A stretch of DNA of 64,000 bases from Candidatus Rokuibacteriota bacterium (GCA_003220495.1 QHSP01000017.1:1-64000), one strand, 5' to 3'. Numbered from the stretch's first letter, positions 53,306 through 62,193 are shown. The notes: generated by a model not told the origin, from the letters alone. A program made the numbers and translations.

Positions 53306-54835
53306 TCAGATCTTCCGGCCGCGCCCCACCCAGAAGGGATCGCGAAGCAGCCGCTTGATGAGCTTGCCCGCGGTGTCGCGCGGGAAATCCGAGGGGAACG
53401 ACACCTCTCGCGGCACCTTGTAGTCCGCCAGATGCCGCCGCGCGAAGGTACGCAGCTCGTCGGCGGTGAGCGTCTGCTTCGGCCGCAGCTGCACCGCGGC
53501 GTGAACCCGCTCGCCCCAGTCGTCGTCCGGGACGCCGAAGACCGCGACGTCGTCGATGGCCGGATGCCGATGCAGCGCGTCCTCGATCTCGGCCGGATAG
53601 ATGTTGACGCCGCCGGAGATGATCATGTCGCGCTTCCTGTCGCAGAGCGTGTAGAAGCCCTCCGCGTCCACCCACGCCACGTCGCCGACGGAGTGCCAGC
53701 CGCCGCGCTCGGTCTGCCGGGTCGCCTCCGAATTCTTGTAATACGAATCGAACATACCGCCGAAGCGACGGACGTAGACCTCGCCCGGCTCACCCGGCGT
53801 GACGGGCCGGCCGTCGTCGTCGAGCAGCGCGATCTCGACATTGGGCGCCACCCGGCCGCACGAGCCCGGCTTCCTCAAGACGTCCTCGGGTCTCAAGATG
53901 GTGTTGATCCCGAGCTCGGTCGAGCCGTAAAACTCGAAGAGGCACGGCCCGAAGTAGGCGAGCGTCGCCTCCTTGACGCGCATCGGGCACGGCGCCGCCG
54001 CCACGACCAACGAGCGCATCGAGGAGACGTCGTAGCGCACGCGCACCGATTCGGGCAGGTCCACGATGCGCTTGATCAGGGTGGGCGCCATGAACGTGCT
54101 GGTGACGCGGTGCTTGGCGATCAGGTGCAGCGCCTGCTCGGGGTCGAACTTGGGCATGACCACGACGGTCCCGCCGAGCACGGCCGCGAAGAGGGCGAAG
54201 GAGCCCGGCGCCGAATGGTAGAGGGGACCGGCGACCAGATGCGTGTGACCCTCGTGGATCATCCCGAGCGCCTGCATGAAGGCGAGGGTGAGCTGGGCGT
54301 CGGAGGCGGCCCGCAGCGCGCCCTTGGGCTTTCCCGTGGTCCCGCCGGTATAGATCATCGATCCGCCGAGGCCCTGCGCCGGATCGACCACCGGGGACTC
54401 GGTGCTGCCCGCGCCGAGGAGCTCGTCGAGGCTCGTCGCCCACTCGCGGCGCTCGGCTCCGAGCGTGATCCAGAGGCGCACCCGCGAGGCGTGGCGCCGC
54501 ACCTCGTCCGCCGTCGCCACGAAGGGACCGCCGACGAACGCCGCCACCGCGTCGGAGTGGTCCAGGATGTAGCGCACCTCGTCGGCCACCAGGCGGTGGT
54601 TCATCGGGATCGGCACGGCGTTGGCGGCGCGGGTCGCGGCCGACGCCAGGAGGTACTCGAGCGAGTTGGGCGCGTAGATGATCACGTGCTCGCCCGGGCC
54701 CACGCCCTGCTTGACGAGCGAGCTGGTGACGCGGTTGCGCCGCTCCAGGAGCTCCCGCCAGGTCAGGTGCCGCTCGCCCTCGATCTGCGCGACCACGTCG
54801 GGCTTCGACTGCGCGTGAATCGAGACGTAGTCCAA
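53306..54835 (-). CDS. acyl-CoA synthetase (AMP-forming)
   Basis: This 509-residue ANL-family ligase has core motif MIYTGGTTGKPKG, FEFYGSTELG, GEVYVRRFGG, YTLCDRKRDMIISGGVNIYPAEIE (A8 hinge) and the A10 Lys in RDTAGKLIKR. It activates a carboxylic acid through the acyl-adenylate to the CoA thioester. Family relatives act on fatty, cyclohexane- or aromatic acids. It stands next to an oligopeptide-type transporter and upstream of CoA transferase and enoyl-CoA hydratase genes on the same strand, consistent with an acid-degradation pathway. Confidence 0.93.
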   Translation of the reverse strand: MDYVSIHAQSKPDVVAQIEGERHLTWRELLERRNRVTSSLVKQGVGPGEHVIIYAPNSLEYLLASAATRAANAVPIPMNHRLVADEVRYILDHSDAVAAFVGGPFVATADEVRRHASRVRLWITLGAERREWATSLDELLGAGSTESPVVDPAQGLGGSMIYTGGTTGKPKGALRAASDAQLTLAFMQALGMIHEGHTHLVAGPLYHSAPGSFALFAAVLGGTVVVMPKFDPEQALHLIAKHRVTSTFMAPTLIKRIVDLPESVRVRYDVSSMRSLVVAAAPCPMRVKEATLAYFGPCLFEFYGSTELGINTILRPEDVLRKPGSCGRVAPNVEIALLDDDGRPVTPGEPGEVYVRRFGGMFDSYYKNSEATRQTERGGWHSVGDVAWVDAEGFYTLCDRKRDMIISGGVNIYPAEIEDALHRHPAIDDVAVFGVPDDDWGERVHAAVQLRPKQTLTADELRTFARRHLADYKVPREVSFPSDFPRDTAGKLIKRLLRDPFWVGRGRKI

Positions 54836-54852
54836 CCGGACTCCTTAGGCTC

Positions 54853-54897
54853 GCCTCGAACGTCGGGGCCCCAGCCCCGCGACGTCCTGCGGCTCGC
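54853..54897 (-). repeat. 60-bp GC-rich repeat, degenerate inverted copy
   Basis: On the minus strand it reads GCAGGACGTCGCGGGGCTGGGGCCCCG, interrupted from the family core by several substitutions. It fills the gap between the DppF-like gene and the acyl-CoA synthetase. Confidence 0.7.
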
Positions 54898-54903
54898 AAA
54901 TCC

Positions 54904-55872
54904 TCACTTCGGGTAGAGGTGGCAGGCGACCAGGCGACCGGATTCGTGGAGCAAGGTCGGCTCCTCGCTCGAGCAACGCGGGAGCGCGAAGGGGCAGCGC
55001 GGGTGGAAGCGGCAGCCGGACGGCGGCGCCAGCGGGCTCGGCACCTCGCCGGCCAGGATGATCTCGTCGCGCCGCTCGTCGGGATGCGACGGCAGCGCCG
55101 CCGAGAAGAGCGCCTGCGTGTACGGGTGCTTGGGCGCCTTCGAGACCGTCTCGGCGTCGCCGAGCTCCACGATCTTGCCGAGATACATCACGGCGATCGT
55201 GTGGCTCATGTGCGCCACCGCGGCGAGGTCGTGGGCGATGAAGAGGTACGACACACCCAGCTGGGCCTGGAGATCCCGCAGGAGATTCAGGATCTGGGCG
55301 CGGATGGACACGTCGAGCGCCGAGACCGGCTCGTCGAGCACGATGACCTTGGGCGAGAGCGACAGCGCGCGCGCGATCGCGATTCGCTGGCGCTGGCCAC
55401 CCGAGAACTCGTGCGGGAACAGATCGGCGGAGCGCTCGGGCAGCCCCACCAGGTCGAGCAATCGCAGCAGGCGCTTGCGGACCTCCGCCGACGCCAGTGA
55501 CTCGTTCGTGACGAGCGGCTCGACGATGATCGAGCCGACACGCATGCGGGGATTCAGCGACGCGTACGGGTCCTGGAACACCGCCTGCACGGAGCGCCGG
55601 TAGGCGCGCAGGGTCCCGCCGTCGAGCGTCTGCAGATCCTGCCCTTCGAAGCGCATGATGCCGCTCGTCGGCTGCTCGAGCAGCAGCACCATCTTCGCCG
55701 TCGTCGTCTTGCCGCAACCTGACTCGCCGACGACCCCCAAGGTCTTGCCGGGGTCGATCGAGAACGAGATGTCGTCCACGGCGCGGACGACCGCCGTCTG
55801 TCGCGAGAGGATTCCGCGCTTCACCGGGAAGTGCTTGGTGAGGCTCTTGGCTTCGAGGACCGGTCCGGCCAT
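54904..55872 (-). CDS. dppF: oligopeptide/dipeptide ABC ATPase, DppF/OppF type
   Basis: This 322-residue ATPase has Walker A GESGCGKTTTAK, signature FSGGQRQRIAIARAL, Walker B VIVLDEPVSALD and the C-terminal oligopeptide-type extension with CRFHPRCPFALPRC (four Cys, reported 4Fe-4S in some members). ATG 55872 is used because upstream sequence is overlap with the DppD gene and Arg-rich. It pairs with DppD. A short spacing of five bases separates them. Confidence 0.9.
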   Translation of the reverse strand: MAGPVLEAKSLTKHFPVKRGILSRQTAVVRAVDDISFSIDPGKTLGVVGESGCGKTTTAKMVLLLEQPTSGIMRFEGQDLQTLDGGTLRAYRRSVQAVFQDPYASLNPRMRVGSIIVEPLVTNESLASAEVRKRLLRLLDLVGLPERSADLFPHEFSGGQRQRIAIARALSLSPKVIVLDEPVSALDVSIRAQILNLLRDLQAQLGVSYLFIAHDLAAVAHMSHTIAVMYLGKIVELGDAETVSKAPKHPYTQALFSAALPSHPDERRDEIILAGEVPSPLAPPSGCRFHPRCPFALPRCSSEEPTLLHESGRLVACHLYPK

Positions 55873-55877
55873 GGTCG

Positions 55878-56879
55878 CTAGGCCCTCACCTCGGTGCGGT
55901 CCGACGCAGGCGCCGACAGCCAGCAGCGGCTCGTCTGCCCGTCCGCGACGCGGAACTCGGGCGGCGCCTCGACGCGGCACCGGTCCATGACCTTTGGACA
56001 GCGCGGATGGAACGCGCAGCCGGGTGGCGGCGCCGAGGGGTCCGGCGGCTGGCCGTCGATCGCGGTGAGCCGCTTGCGGCTGTCACCGAGCCGGGGAATC
56101 GACTCGAGCAGCGCTTGGGTGTAGGGATGCGCCGGCGCGTTGTAGATTTGCTTGACCGGTCCCGCCTCGACCAGCCGGCCCGCATACATGACCGCGACCC
56201 GGTCGCACATCTTGGCGACGATGCCGAGGTTGTGCGTGATGAAGATCAGCGCGAGATTGTGCGCGCGCTGCAGGTCGCGCAAGAGCTTCAGGTACTGCGC
56301 CTGGATCGTGAGGTCGAGGCTCGTCGTGGGCTCATCGGCGATGAGGATCTTTGGCTCGCACGAGATCGCGATCGCGCCGACGATGCGCTGCCGCATGCCC
56401 CCCGAGAGCTGGTGCGGGTACTCGCGCACGCGCCTCTCCGGCGCTGCGATGCGAACGGCCTTCAAGAGCTCGGTCGCCCGACGCCACGCGCTCCGACGAG
56501 GAGCGCCCTCGTGGACACGGATCGGCTCCGCGACCTGGTCACCCACGGTGAACAGCGGGTTGAGCGACATCATCGGATCCTGCAGGATCATCGCGATGCG
56601 CTTGCCGCGGATCCGCCGCATCTCTCCCTCTGACTTCTTGAGCAGATCGGCGCCCTCGAACAGCATCTCGCCCGAGACGATGCGCGCCGCCGGCGGGAGC
56701 ATTCGCAGCAGGGTCAGCGCCAGGGTCGTCTTGCCCGAGCCCGACTCGCCCACGATCCCGAGCGTCTGGCCCTGATCGAGCGACAAGGTGATGTCGTCCA
56801 CGGCGCGCGTGACGCGGGTGCCACGGGCGCTCACGTAGTGCGTGGACAGGCGCCGGATGTCGAGGAGCGGACCGGTCAC
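55878..56879 (-). CDS. dppD: oligopeptide/dipeptide ABC ATPase, DppD/OppD type
   Basis: This 333-residue ATPase has Walker A GESGSGKTTLALTL, signature LSGGMRQRIVGAIA, Walker B ILIADEPTTSLD and the extension CAFHPRCPKVMDRC. GTG 56879 overlaps the DppC stop (GTGA at 56876-56879), which fixes the start. It makes the second half of the ATPase heterodimer. Confidence 0.9.
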   Translation of the reverse strand: MTGPLLDIRRLSTHYVSARGTRVTRAVDDITLSLDQGQTLGIVGESGSGKTTLALTLLRMLPPAARIVSGEMLFEGADLLKKSEGEMRRIRGKRIAMILQDPMMSLNPLFTVGDQVAEPIRVHEGAPRRSAWRRATELLKAVRIAAPERRVREYPHQLSGGMRQRIVGAIAISCEPKILIADEPTTSLDLTIQAQYLKLLRDLQRAHNLALIFITHNLGIVAKMCDRVAVMYAGRLVEAGPVKQIYNAPAHPYTQALLESIPRLGDSRKRLTAIDGQPPDPSAPPPGCAFHPRCPKVMDRCRVEAPPEFRVADGQTSRCWLSAPASDRTEVRA

Positions 56880-57778
56880 AACTGGCGGAGCTGCGGGTCG
56901 AACTTCACGCGAAGCCAGTCGCCCAGGAGGTTCGCCGACAGGACCATGAGCATGATGCACGAGCCCGGCAGCACGGTCAGCCACCAGTAACCCGCCATCA
57001 GACCCTTCTTGCCGTCCGCGAGCATCAAGCCCCACGCGGGCAGGGGCGGTGGCACGCCGACCCCGAGGAACGAGAGTCCCGCCTCGGCGATGATCACCTG
57101 GCCGAGCTGCAGGGTGGCCAGCACGATCGCGGAGTTGATCACGTTGGGCAGGATGTGCTTGCGCATGATCGTCCACTTCGAGCAACCGGCGACGACGGCC
57201 AGGCGCACGAAGTCCCGCTCTCGGACCGACAGCACCTCTCCCCGAATGACGCGCGCGTAGCGCGTCCACCACACGGCGGCGAGGATGATGATGATGTTGG
57301 AAACGCCGGGCCCGACGATGGCCGCCAGAAAGATCGCGAGCATGAGCGCGGGCATCGCGAGCCAGGCGTCGGTGATCCGCATGATGGCCTGATCGACCCA
57401 GCGCCCGAGATAGCCCGAGATGATTCCGAGCGCGGTGCCGATGGCGCCCGCCACGATGATGACCATGAGACCGACGACGACCGAGATCCGCGCGCCGAAG
57501 ATGAGCCGCGAGAGCACGTCCCGGCCGAGGTGATCGGTTCCGAGGAAGTGATCCGCGGTGCCGTTCGTCTGCCACGCCGGCGGCCGGAAGCGGTCGCCCA
57601 GCACGCCGACCTCGGGATTGTGAGGTGCCAGCACGGGCGCGAAGATCGCCACGAGCATGATCGTGAGGAGGATCAAGCTCGGGATGAGCGGAAATCCCTC
57701 CGCGCGAAGGAAGGCCAGACGCGAGGGGAGCGCCAGGACCGTCGACGCGAAGCGGCTGTTGGCGGTGGTACCGTTCAT
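56876..57778 (-). CDS. dppC: oligopeptide/dipeptide ABC permease, DppC type
   Basis: This 300-residue inner-membrane permease has NGTADHFLGTDHLGRDVLSR and the EAA loop EVLSVRERDFVRLAVVAGCSKWTIMRKHILPNVI, diagnostic of the DppC/OppC family. The cytosolic N terminus precedes a first helix at about 33-53. ATG 57778 lies 18 bases after DppB. Confidence 0.93.
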   Translation of the reverse strand: MNGTTANSRFASTVLALPSRLAFLRAEGFPLIPSLILLTIMLVAIFAPVLAPHNPEVGVLGDRFRPPAWQTNGTADHFLGTDHLGRDVLSRLIFGARISVVVGLMVIIVAGAIGTALGIISGYLGRWVDQAIMRITDAWLAMPALMLAIFLAAIVGPGVSNIIIILAAVWWTRYARVIRGEVLSVRERDFVRLAVVAGCSKWTIMRKHILPNVINSAIVLATLQLGQVIIAEAGLSFLGVGVPPPLPAWGLMLADGKKGLMAGYWWLTVLPGSCIMLMVLSANLLGDWLRVKFDPQLRQL

Positions 57779-57796
57779 AGGATTCTCCGCAGGGCA

Positions 57797-58717
57797 CTAG
57801 CCCTCATATCTGATCCTCGGGTCGATGACGGCGTAGAGGATATCGACTACCAGGTTCACGACGACGATCATCGTGCCGCCGAGCAGGATCGACGCCTGCA
57901 CGATCGGGAAGTCGCGGAAGGCGATGCCCTCAAACAGCAGGCGGCCGACACCAGGCCACGCGAAGACAGTCTCGACGATGACCGCCGTGTTGACCATGAT
58001 CACGAGATTGACCCCGGCGAGGGTGAGCACCGGGATCAGCGCGTTCTTGAAGGCGTGCTTCGAGATGACGAGCGCCTCCGGCAGGCCTTTGAGCCGCGCG
58101 AGCTTCACATACTCGGAGCCGAGCACCTCGAGCATGGACGAGCGCGTCAGGCGCATGTGCGCGGCCGCGAACACCCAGCCGAGCGCGATGGCCGGCATCA
58201 CCAGATGCAGCACCGTTCCGGATCCGGACGACGGCAGCCAGCCGAGGTAGACGGAGAAGAAGAGGATCATGACCAGGCCGACCCAGAACGAGGGCATCGA
58301 GAGTCCGAGCAGCGCGAAGATCTTCCCGATGCTGTCCTGCCATTTGTTGACCCGCACCGCGGCGACGATGCCCGTGGGAATGCCGATGATCAACGAGAAC
58401 ACCATTGCCGCGGCGGCCAGCATCAACGACGCGGGCAGCCGCGACAGATAGAGCTCGAAGACGTCGGTGCGGTAGTAGAACGATTGGCCGAAGTCGGCGC
58501 GGAAGAGATGCGAGATGAAGCTGACGTACTGGATCCAGAGCGGGCGATTGAGGCCGAACTGATTTCGGATGGCTTCGAGGTCGGCGGCGCTGGCGCCGGG
58601 CTCGGCGAGCAACACCGCGGGGTCGCCGGAGATGCGGATCAAGAGGAAGATCGTCAACGAGAGGAGGAAGAGCGAGATGGCGGCCAGTCCCAGTCTCTTG
58701 AGGATGAACTTCTTCAT
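57797..58717 (-). CDS. dppB: oligopeptide/dipeptide ABC permease, DppB type
   Basis: This 306-residue permease has the DppB opening KKFILKRLGLAAISLFLLSLTIFLL, the loop NQFGLNRPLWIQYVSFI and the EAA segment EVLGSEYVKLARLKGLPEALVISKHAFKNALIP. ATG 58717 has AGGATG-rich sequence just upstream. It is first in an operon dppB-C-D-F with a good sigma70-like promoter about 100 bases upstream; no periplasmic binding protein follows or precedes it, so that part must be encoded elsewhere. Confidence 0.93.
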   Translation of the reverse strand: MKKFILKRLGLAAISLFLLSLTIFLLIRISGDPAVLLAEPGASAADLEAIRNQFGLNRPLWIQYVSFISHLFRADFGQSFYYRTDVFELYLSRLPASLMLAAAAMVFSLIIGIPTGIVAAVRVNKWQDSIGKIFALLGLSMPSFWVGLVMILFFSVYLGWLPSSGSGTVLHLVMPAIALGWVFAAAHMRLTRSSMLEVLGSEYVKLARLKGLPEALVISKHAFKNALIPVLTLAGVNLVIMVNTAVIVETVFAWPGVGRLLFEGIAFRDFPIVQASILLGGTMIVVVNLVVDILYAVIDPRIRYEG

Positions 58718-59055
58718 AGCATCCTGCCCCTCACGGCCTGATTCTCAATGATAAGCCTCCTCGCTACCGGCTGCGGACCCGACTGCGAGCGGGAGAGGTG
58801 CGAGCGCCGAAAAGCGAGGGGATTATGCCCGATTCTACTTCAGTGTCAATGTCCGAGCGCGTCAACACCGGGCCGATCGACCCGGTGTTGGCCCCGCTCA
58901 GGGAGAGCCTGGCGCCCGGGCGGCGGCGACGCTTTCCGGAAGGTCGGGTCGCCGTCGCGGAACGTTCCGGGCGAGCCGCGCGTTTCCTACGACCGGCGCC
59001 GTCGCCCCCTCGGCGGAGGGAGGCGGCCGGCGCCGGCCGGCGCGACCAAGGCCGT
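58718..59055. other. intergenic region before the dpp operon
   Basis: No convincing gene. It holds the dpp promoter (58822-58849) and a 10-bp perfect inverted repeat, CAACACCGGG at 58863-58872 with CCCGGTGTTG at 58881-58890. The repeat lies just upstream of the -35 box and could be a regulator site or part of a terminator for the 2-hydroxyacid dehydrogenase gene. The rest (58900-59050) is extremely GC-rich with no T-run. Confidence 0.45.
58822..58849 (-). promoter_or_regulatory. sigma70-like promoter for dppBCDF
   Basis: On the minus strand TTGACA (plus TGTCAA 58844-58849), a 16-base spacer and CATAAT (plus ATTATG 58822-58827). The expected +1 is near 58815, leaving a leader of about 98 bases before the dppB ATG. 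Confidence 0.65.
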
Positions 59056-60033
59056 CTAGAGGTCCTGCAGCTCGGGGATCACCCAGAGTGGCTTCCGCCC
59101 GGCCGCCACGCGCTGGACGTTGTCGAACGCGTTACGAAACGCCTTGGCCCAGTTCTCCCACGTCGGTCCGGCCGAGTGTGGGGTGATCGTGATGTTCTCG
59201 AGCCCGAACAGGGGATGGTTGGCCGCCGGCGGCTCTTCGACCATGACGTCGAGCCCGGCCGCGGCGATCTGGCCCGACGCCAGGGCCACCTGCAGGGCCG
59301 CCTCGTCCACGACGGGACCGCGGCAGGTGTTGATCAGGATCGCGCTCCGCTTCATGGTTGCGAACTCGCGAGCGCCCATCAGGTTGCGGGTCGCGCTCGT
59401 CAGGGGCACGTGCAGGCTGACCACGTCCGAGGTGCGCAGGAGCTCGGGGAAGAGCACGAAGCGGACGTCGAGCGCGTCCTCCGCGTGCTCGGCGAGGCGG
59501 ACGATGTCGTAGTACTGAACGTGCATGTCGAAGGCCTGGGCCCGCTTCGCGACCTTCTTGCCGATGGTCCCGAGGCCGACAATCCCGAGGGTCTTCCCAG
59601 CGAGCTCGTAGGTCCGGGTCTGGGAGAAGTCGCCCACGCGCCACTTGCCGGTGATGACGTTGTGGTGGTGCCAGGCCAGCTTCTTGTAGACGGCCAGGAT
59701 CAGCATCAAGGTGTGCTCGGCGACCGCGACCGAGTTCGAGCCGCCGTTGTTGGCGACCGGCACCTTCGCCTGGCGCGCCGCCGCGATGTCCAGGCGGTCG
59801 TAGCCGGCGCTGATCAGCTGGATCAGCTTCAGCTTGGGCGCTCCGCGATAGAACTCCGGGCCGAGGCTCTCGCGGGCGAAGCCCACGAGGTATTCGGCGT
59901 CCTTCATGGCGGCGGGAAACTCCGGCGTGCCCTGATCGGCCACCTGCATCTCGTACTCGGCCGGCAGCAGCGAGCGGGCGACGTCCACGAGCGCCGCGGG
60001 GAGCTTCGGGGAGAGAACGATCTTGGTCGGCAC
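59056..60033 (-). CDS. D-2-hydroxyacid dehydrogenase
   Basis: This 325-residue NAD-dependent enzyme has GLGTIGKKVAKRAQAF (GxGxxG), the catalytic Arg in NTCRGPVVDE, the Glu in DVMVEEPP and the His in ITPHSAG. It reversibly oxidises a 2-hydroxyacid; glyoxylate/hydroxypyruvate reductase or phosphoglycerate dehydrogenase-like activity cannot be separated. ATG 60033 has GGAGA upstream. Confidence 0.92.
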   Translation of the reverse strand: MPTKIVLSPKLPAALVDVARSLLPAEYEMQVADQGTPEFPAAMKDAEYLVGFARESLGPEFYRGAPKLKLIQLISAGYDRLDIAAARQAKVPVANNGGSNSVAVAEHTLMLILAVYKKLAWHHHNVITGKWRVGDFSQTRTYELAGKTLGIVGLGTIGKKVAKRAQAFDMHVQYYDIVRLAEHAEDALDVRFVLFPELLRTSDVVSLHVPLTSATRNLMGAREFATMKRSAILINTCRGPVVDEAALQVALASGQIAAAGLDVMVEEPPAANHPLFGLENITITPHSAGPTWENWAKAFRNAFDNVQRVAAGRKPLWVIPELQDL

Positions 60034-60054
60034 AGCGGTCTCCTTTCTACTTTA

Positions 60055-60113
60055 GACGCGCGCCTCGGCCGGCGGGGCCCCCGCCCCGCGACGGCCTGCA
60101 GCGCGCACCACCT
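60055..60113 (-). repeat. 60-bp GC-rich repeat, inverted copy
   Basis: Reads on the minus strand GGTGGTGCGCGCTGCAGG, then GTCGCGGGGCGGGGGCCCCG and CCGGCCGAGGCGCGCGTC, near-identical to the tandem units at 32923-33042. It lies between the 2-hydroxyacid dehydrogenase and the CoA transferase. Confidence 0.88.
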
Positions 60114-60122
60114 CTGCGGTTC

Positions 60123-61319
60123 TCACGCCAGCGCGACGACGCCGGCGGCGGCGAGACGCTCGATCTCGCTCTTCGGCAGACCGAGCTCGGTGAGGACCTC
60201 GGCGGTGTGCTCGCCGAGCCGCGGGGCGGGGCGTCGGATCGTTCCGGGAGTCGCCGACGCCTTGACCGGGAAGTCGAGCATGCGCGTGGTCCCATAGCCG
60301 GGCTGCTCGACCGTCGCCACCAGGCCGAGGTGCTTCACCTGCGGATCGTCGAAGACCTCGTCGAACTCGTAGATCGGACCGGCAGCCACCTGCTCGGTCT
60401 CGAACCGCCCGACCCACACCGCCGTCGTCTCCCGTGACAGTGCGCGCTCGACGCGCGCCTTGAACTCGCCGTGGTTTGCGACGCGCGCGTCGTTGGTCGC
60501 GAACTTGGGATCGGTGGTCAGCGACTCCTCGCCGAGAGCCCGGCTGAAGCGCGTGTACTGATCGGGATTCATGATGACGACCTGGACCCAACCGTCCTTG
60601 GTCTGGAACGCCTCGGCCGGCGAAAGATACGGGTTCCGGTTGCCCACGCGGGTTGGCCGCTGTCCCGAGTCGAAGTAATGGGCGACCGGGTCCGGGAGCA
60701 GCGCCAGGGTCGAGGCGAGCAGGCTCACGTCGAGGTGCTGACCCTGTCCGGTGCGCAGCCGATGAGCGAGCGCCGCGTTCGCGACACCGAACGCGAGGAA
60801 CGCCGCGGCGAGATCGGAGACCGACCCGCCGACCTTCGTCGGGGGATGTCCCGGCATCCCCGTGAGCGCCATGATGCCGCTCATGCCCTGGGCGATGGTG
60901 TTGTAGCCCGCCCGGCGGGCGTGCGGCCCGTTCTGACCGAAGCCCGTCACCGAGACGTAGACCGCCGCCGGGTTGACGGCGCTCACGGCGGCGTAGCCGA
61001 GCCCGAGCTTGTCGGCGACGCCGGGCAGGAAGTTCTCGACGACGACGTCGGCGCGGCGGGCCAGCTCGAAGACGAGCTTGCCGCCTTCGGGCTGCTGCAG
61101 ATCCACGGCGATGCCGCGCTTTCCGCGGTTGATCGCCGCGAAGGTCGCGCTCATCCCGCTGCCGCGCCACGCACGCAGGTCGTCACCGCGGCCGGGACGC
61201 TCCACCTTCACCACGTCGGCGCCCAGGTCGGCCATGAGCGTCGCGCAGTACGGGCCCGCGATCACGCGGGAGAGGTCGAGCACGCGGATGCCGTCGAGCA
61301 TCATCGCGCGGTCAGCCAC
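60123..61319 (-). CDS. CaiB/BaiF family (class III) CoA transferase
   Basis: This 398-residue enzyme has the family start LDGIRVLDLSRVIAGPYCATLMADLGADVVKVERPGRGDDLR and the catalytic Asp in GGSVSDLAAAFLAFG. It moves CoA between acyl and free carboxylates. GTG 61319 overlaps the upstream enoyl-CoA hydratase by eight bases; ATG 61304 (MMLDGIRV) is an alternative start. With the adjacent hydratase and acyl-CoA ligase it suggests carboxylate degradation via CoA esters. Confidence 0.93.
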   Translation of the reverse strand: MADRAMMLDGIRVLDLSRVIAGPYCATLMADLGADVVKVERPGRGDDLRAWRGSGMSATFAAINRGKRGIAVDLQQPEGGKLVFELARRADVVVENFLPGVADKLGLGYAAVSAVNPAAVYVSVTGFGQNGPHARRAGYNTIAQGMSGIMALTGMPGHPPTKVGGSVSDLAAAFLAFGVANAALAHRLRTGQGQHLDVSLLASTLALLPDPVAHYFDSGQRPTRVGNRNPYLSPAEAFQTKDGWVQVVIMNPDQYTRFSRALGEESLTTDPKFATNDARVANHGEFKARVERALSRETTAVWVGRFETEQVAAGPIYEFDEVFDDPQVKHLGLVATVEQPGYGTTRMLDFPVKASATPGTIRRPAPRLGEHTAEVLTELGLPKSEIERLAAAGVVALA

Positions 61320-62040
61320 GATCGAGGAATCCCTCCGTCATCGCGTTGACCTCCGGAGTGCCGGTGCGCGCGACGGCGTTGATGCGGGCCTTGACCTCCG
61401 CCATCGCCTTGAACGGCTTTCGGGTCAGCGCGTCGGCGTAGGCGTGCACGTCCTTGGAGAGCGACGCGCCGGGCACGACGCGGTGCACGAGGCCCCATGT
61501 CTGCGCCTCGGCGGCGGAGTAGCGCCGGCACTCCATGATGATCTCCTTCGCGCGCGCGGGGCCGACGAGGCGCACGAAGCGGGTCGTCGACGCGACGCCG
61601 AGCGGCACGCCGAGATCGACCTCGGGAATCCAGAGCTGCGCTTCGGCGGCGGCCCAGCGAAAGTCGCACGCGAGCGTCAAGCCCCAGCCGCCGCCGACCG
61701 CGTGGCCGTTGATCATCGCGATCGTCGCCTGCTCGAGACCTTCGAGCAGCGTGTTGGCGCGCTCGAAGAGCCGCCGGAACTGGCTCTTGCGCTGGCCGAA
61801 CGCCTGGCGGCGCTCATCGGCCGACATCGACGACTTGAGCCCGGCATCGGCGCCCGCCGAGAACACCGGCGGCGCGCCGGTCACGATGACGACGCGGGTC
61901 CCGGCGTCGTCGCGCAGCTCGACGAAGGCCGCGGCCAGCTCGGTCAGCATCGCGTCGCTCAGGGAGTTACGGCGCTCGGGACGGTTCAGCGTGACGGTCG
62001 CGATCGCGCCGTCGCGTGCAAGCGTGACGTTGTCGCCCAT
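61312..62040 (-). CDS. enoyl-CoA hydratase/isomerase family protein
   Basis: This 242-residue crotonase-fold protein has LNRPERRNSLSDAM, the first oxyanion Gly in FSAGADAGL and the second in HAVGGGWGLTLACDFRWAA. The usual Glu pair is not obvious: ALWIPEVDLGVPLG has one Glu. It may be a hydratase or an isomerase. ATG 62040 (MGDNVTLARDG) is preferred over the upstream ATG 62127 because that would read through the adjoining palindrome. Confidence 0.9.
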   Translation of the reverse strand: MGDNVTLARDGAIATVTLNRPERRNSLSDAMLTELAAAFVELRDDAGTRVVIVTGAPPVFSAGADAGLKSSMSADERRQAFGQRKSQFRRLFERANTLLEGLEQATIAMINGHAVGGGWGLTLACDFRWAAAEAQLWIPEVDLGVPLGVASTTRFVRLVGPARAKEIIMECRRYSAAEAQTWGLVHRVVPGASLSKDVHAYADALTRKPFKAMAEVKARINAVARTGTPEVNAMTEGFLDRG

Positions 62041-62061
62041 GCGCGCGGACGGTACCACAGG

Positions 62062-62189
62062 GGAGGCGGCTGAAAAAGGCCCATCTGCTTCGTTGGCGCC
62101 CTCGGCCGCACGCTCAACGTACATCAAGTACGCCTCGCGTGCGGCCTTCGGGCGCCGCCTCGCATCTGGGGCCTTTTTGAGCCGCCTCC
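62062..62189. repeat. 128-bp near-perfect palindrome
   Basis: Outer arms GGAGGCGGCT at 62062 with AGCCGCCTCC ending 62189, then AAAAAGGCCC paired with GGGCCTTTTT, then inner arms GGCGCCC and CCGCACGC with their complements, and a centre GTAC-ATCAA-GTAC near 62125. Only scattered mismatches and small bulges. On the minus strand it lies after the DUF1501 stop and contains a short T-run, so it may double as a terminator. Similar REP-like palindromes with CATCTG and GTAC centres are common in environmental bacterial genomes; no counterpart is in this window. Confidence 0.8.
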
Positions 62190-62193
62190 AGCG

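Noticed and set aside
58863-58890. Intrinsic terminator for the 2-hydroxyacid dehydrogenase gene
   Set aside because: The 10-bp hairpin has no T-run on either strand and is about 165 bases past the stop; kept only as a possible operator.
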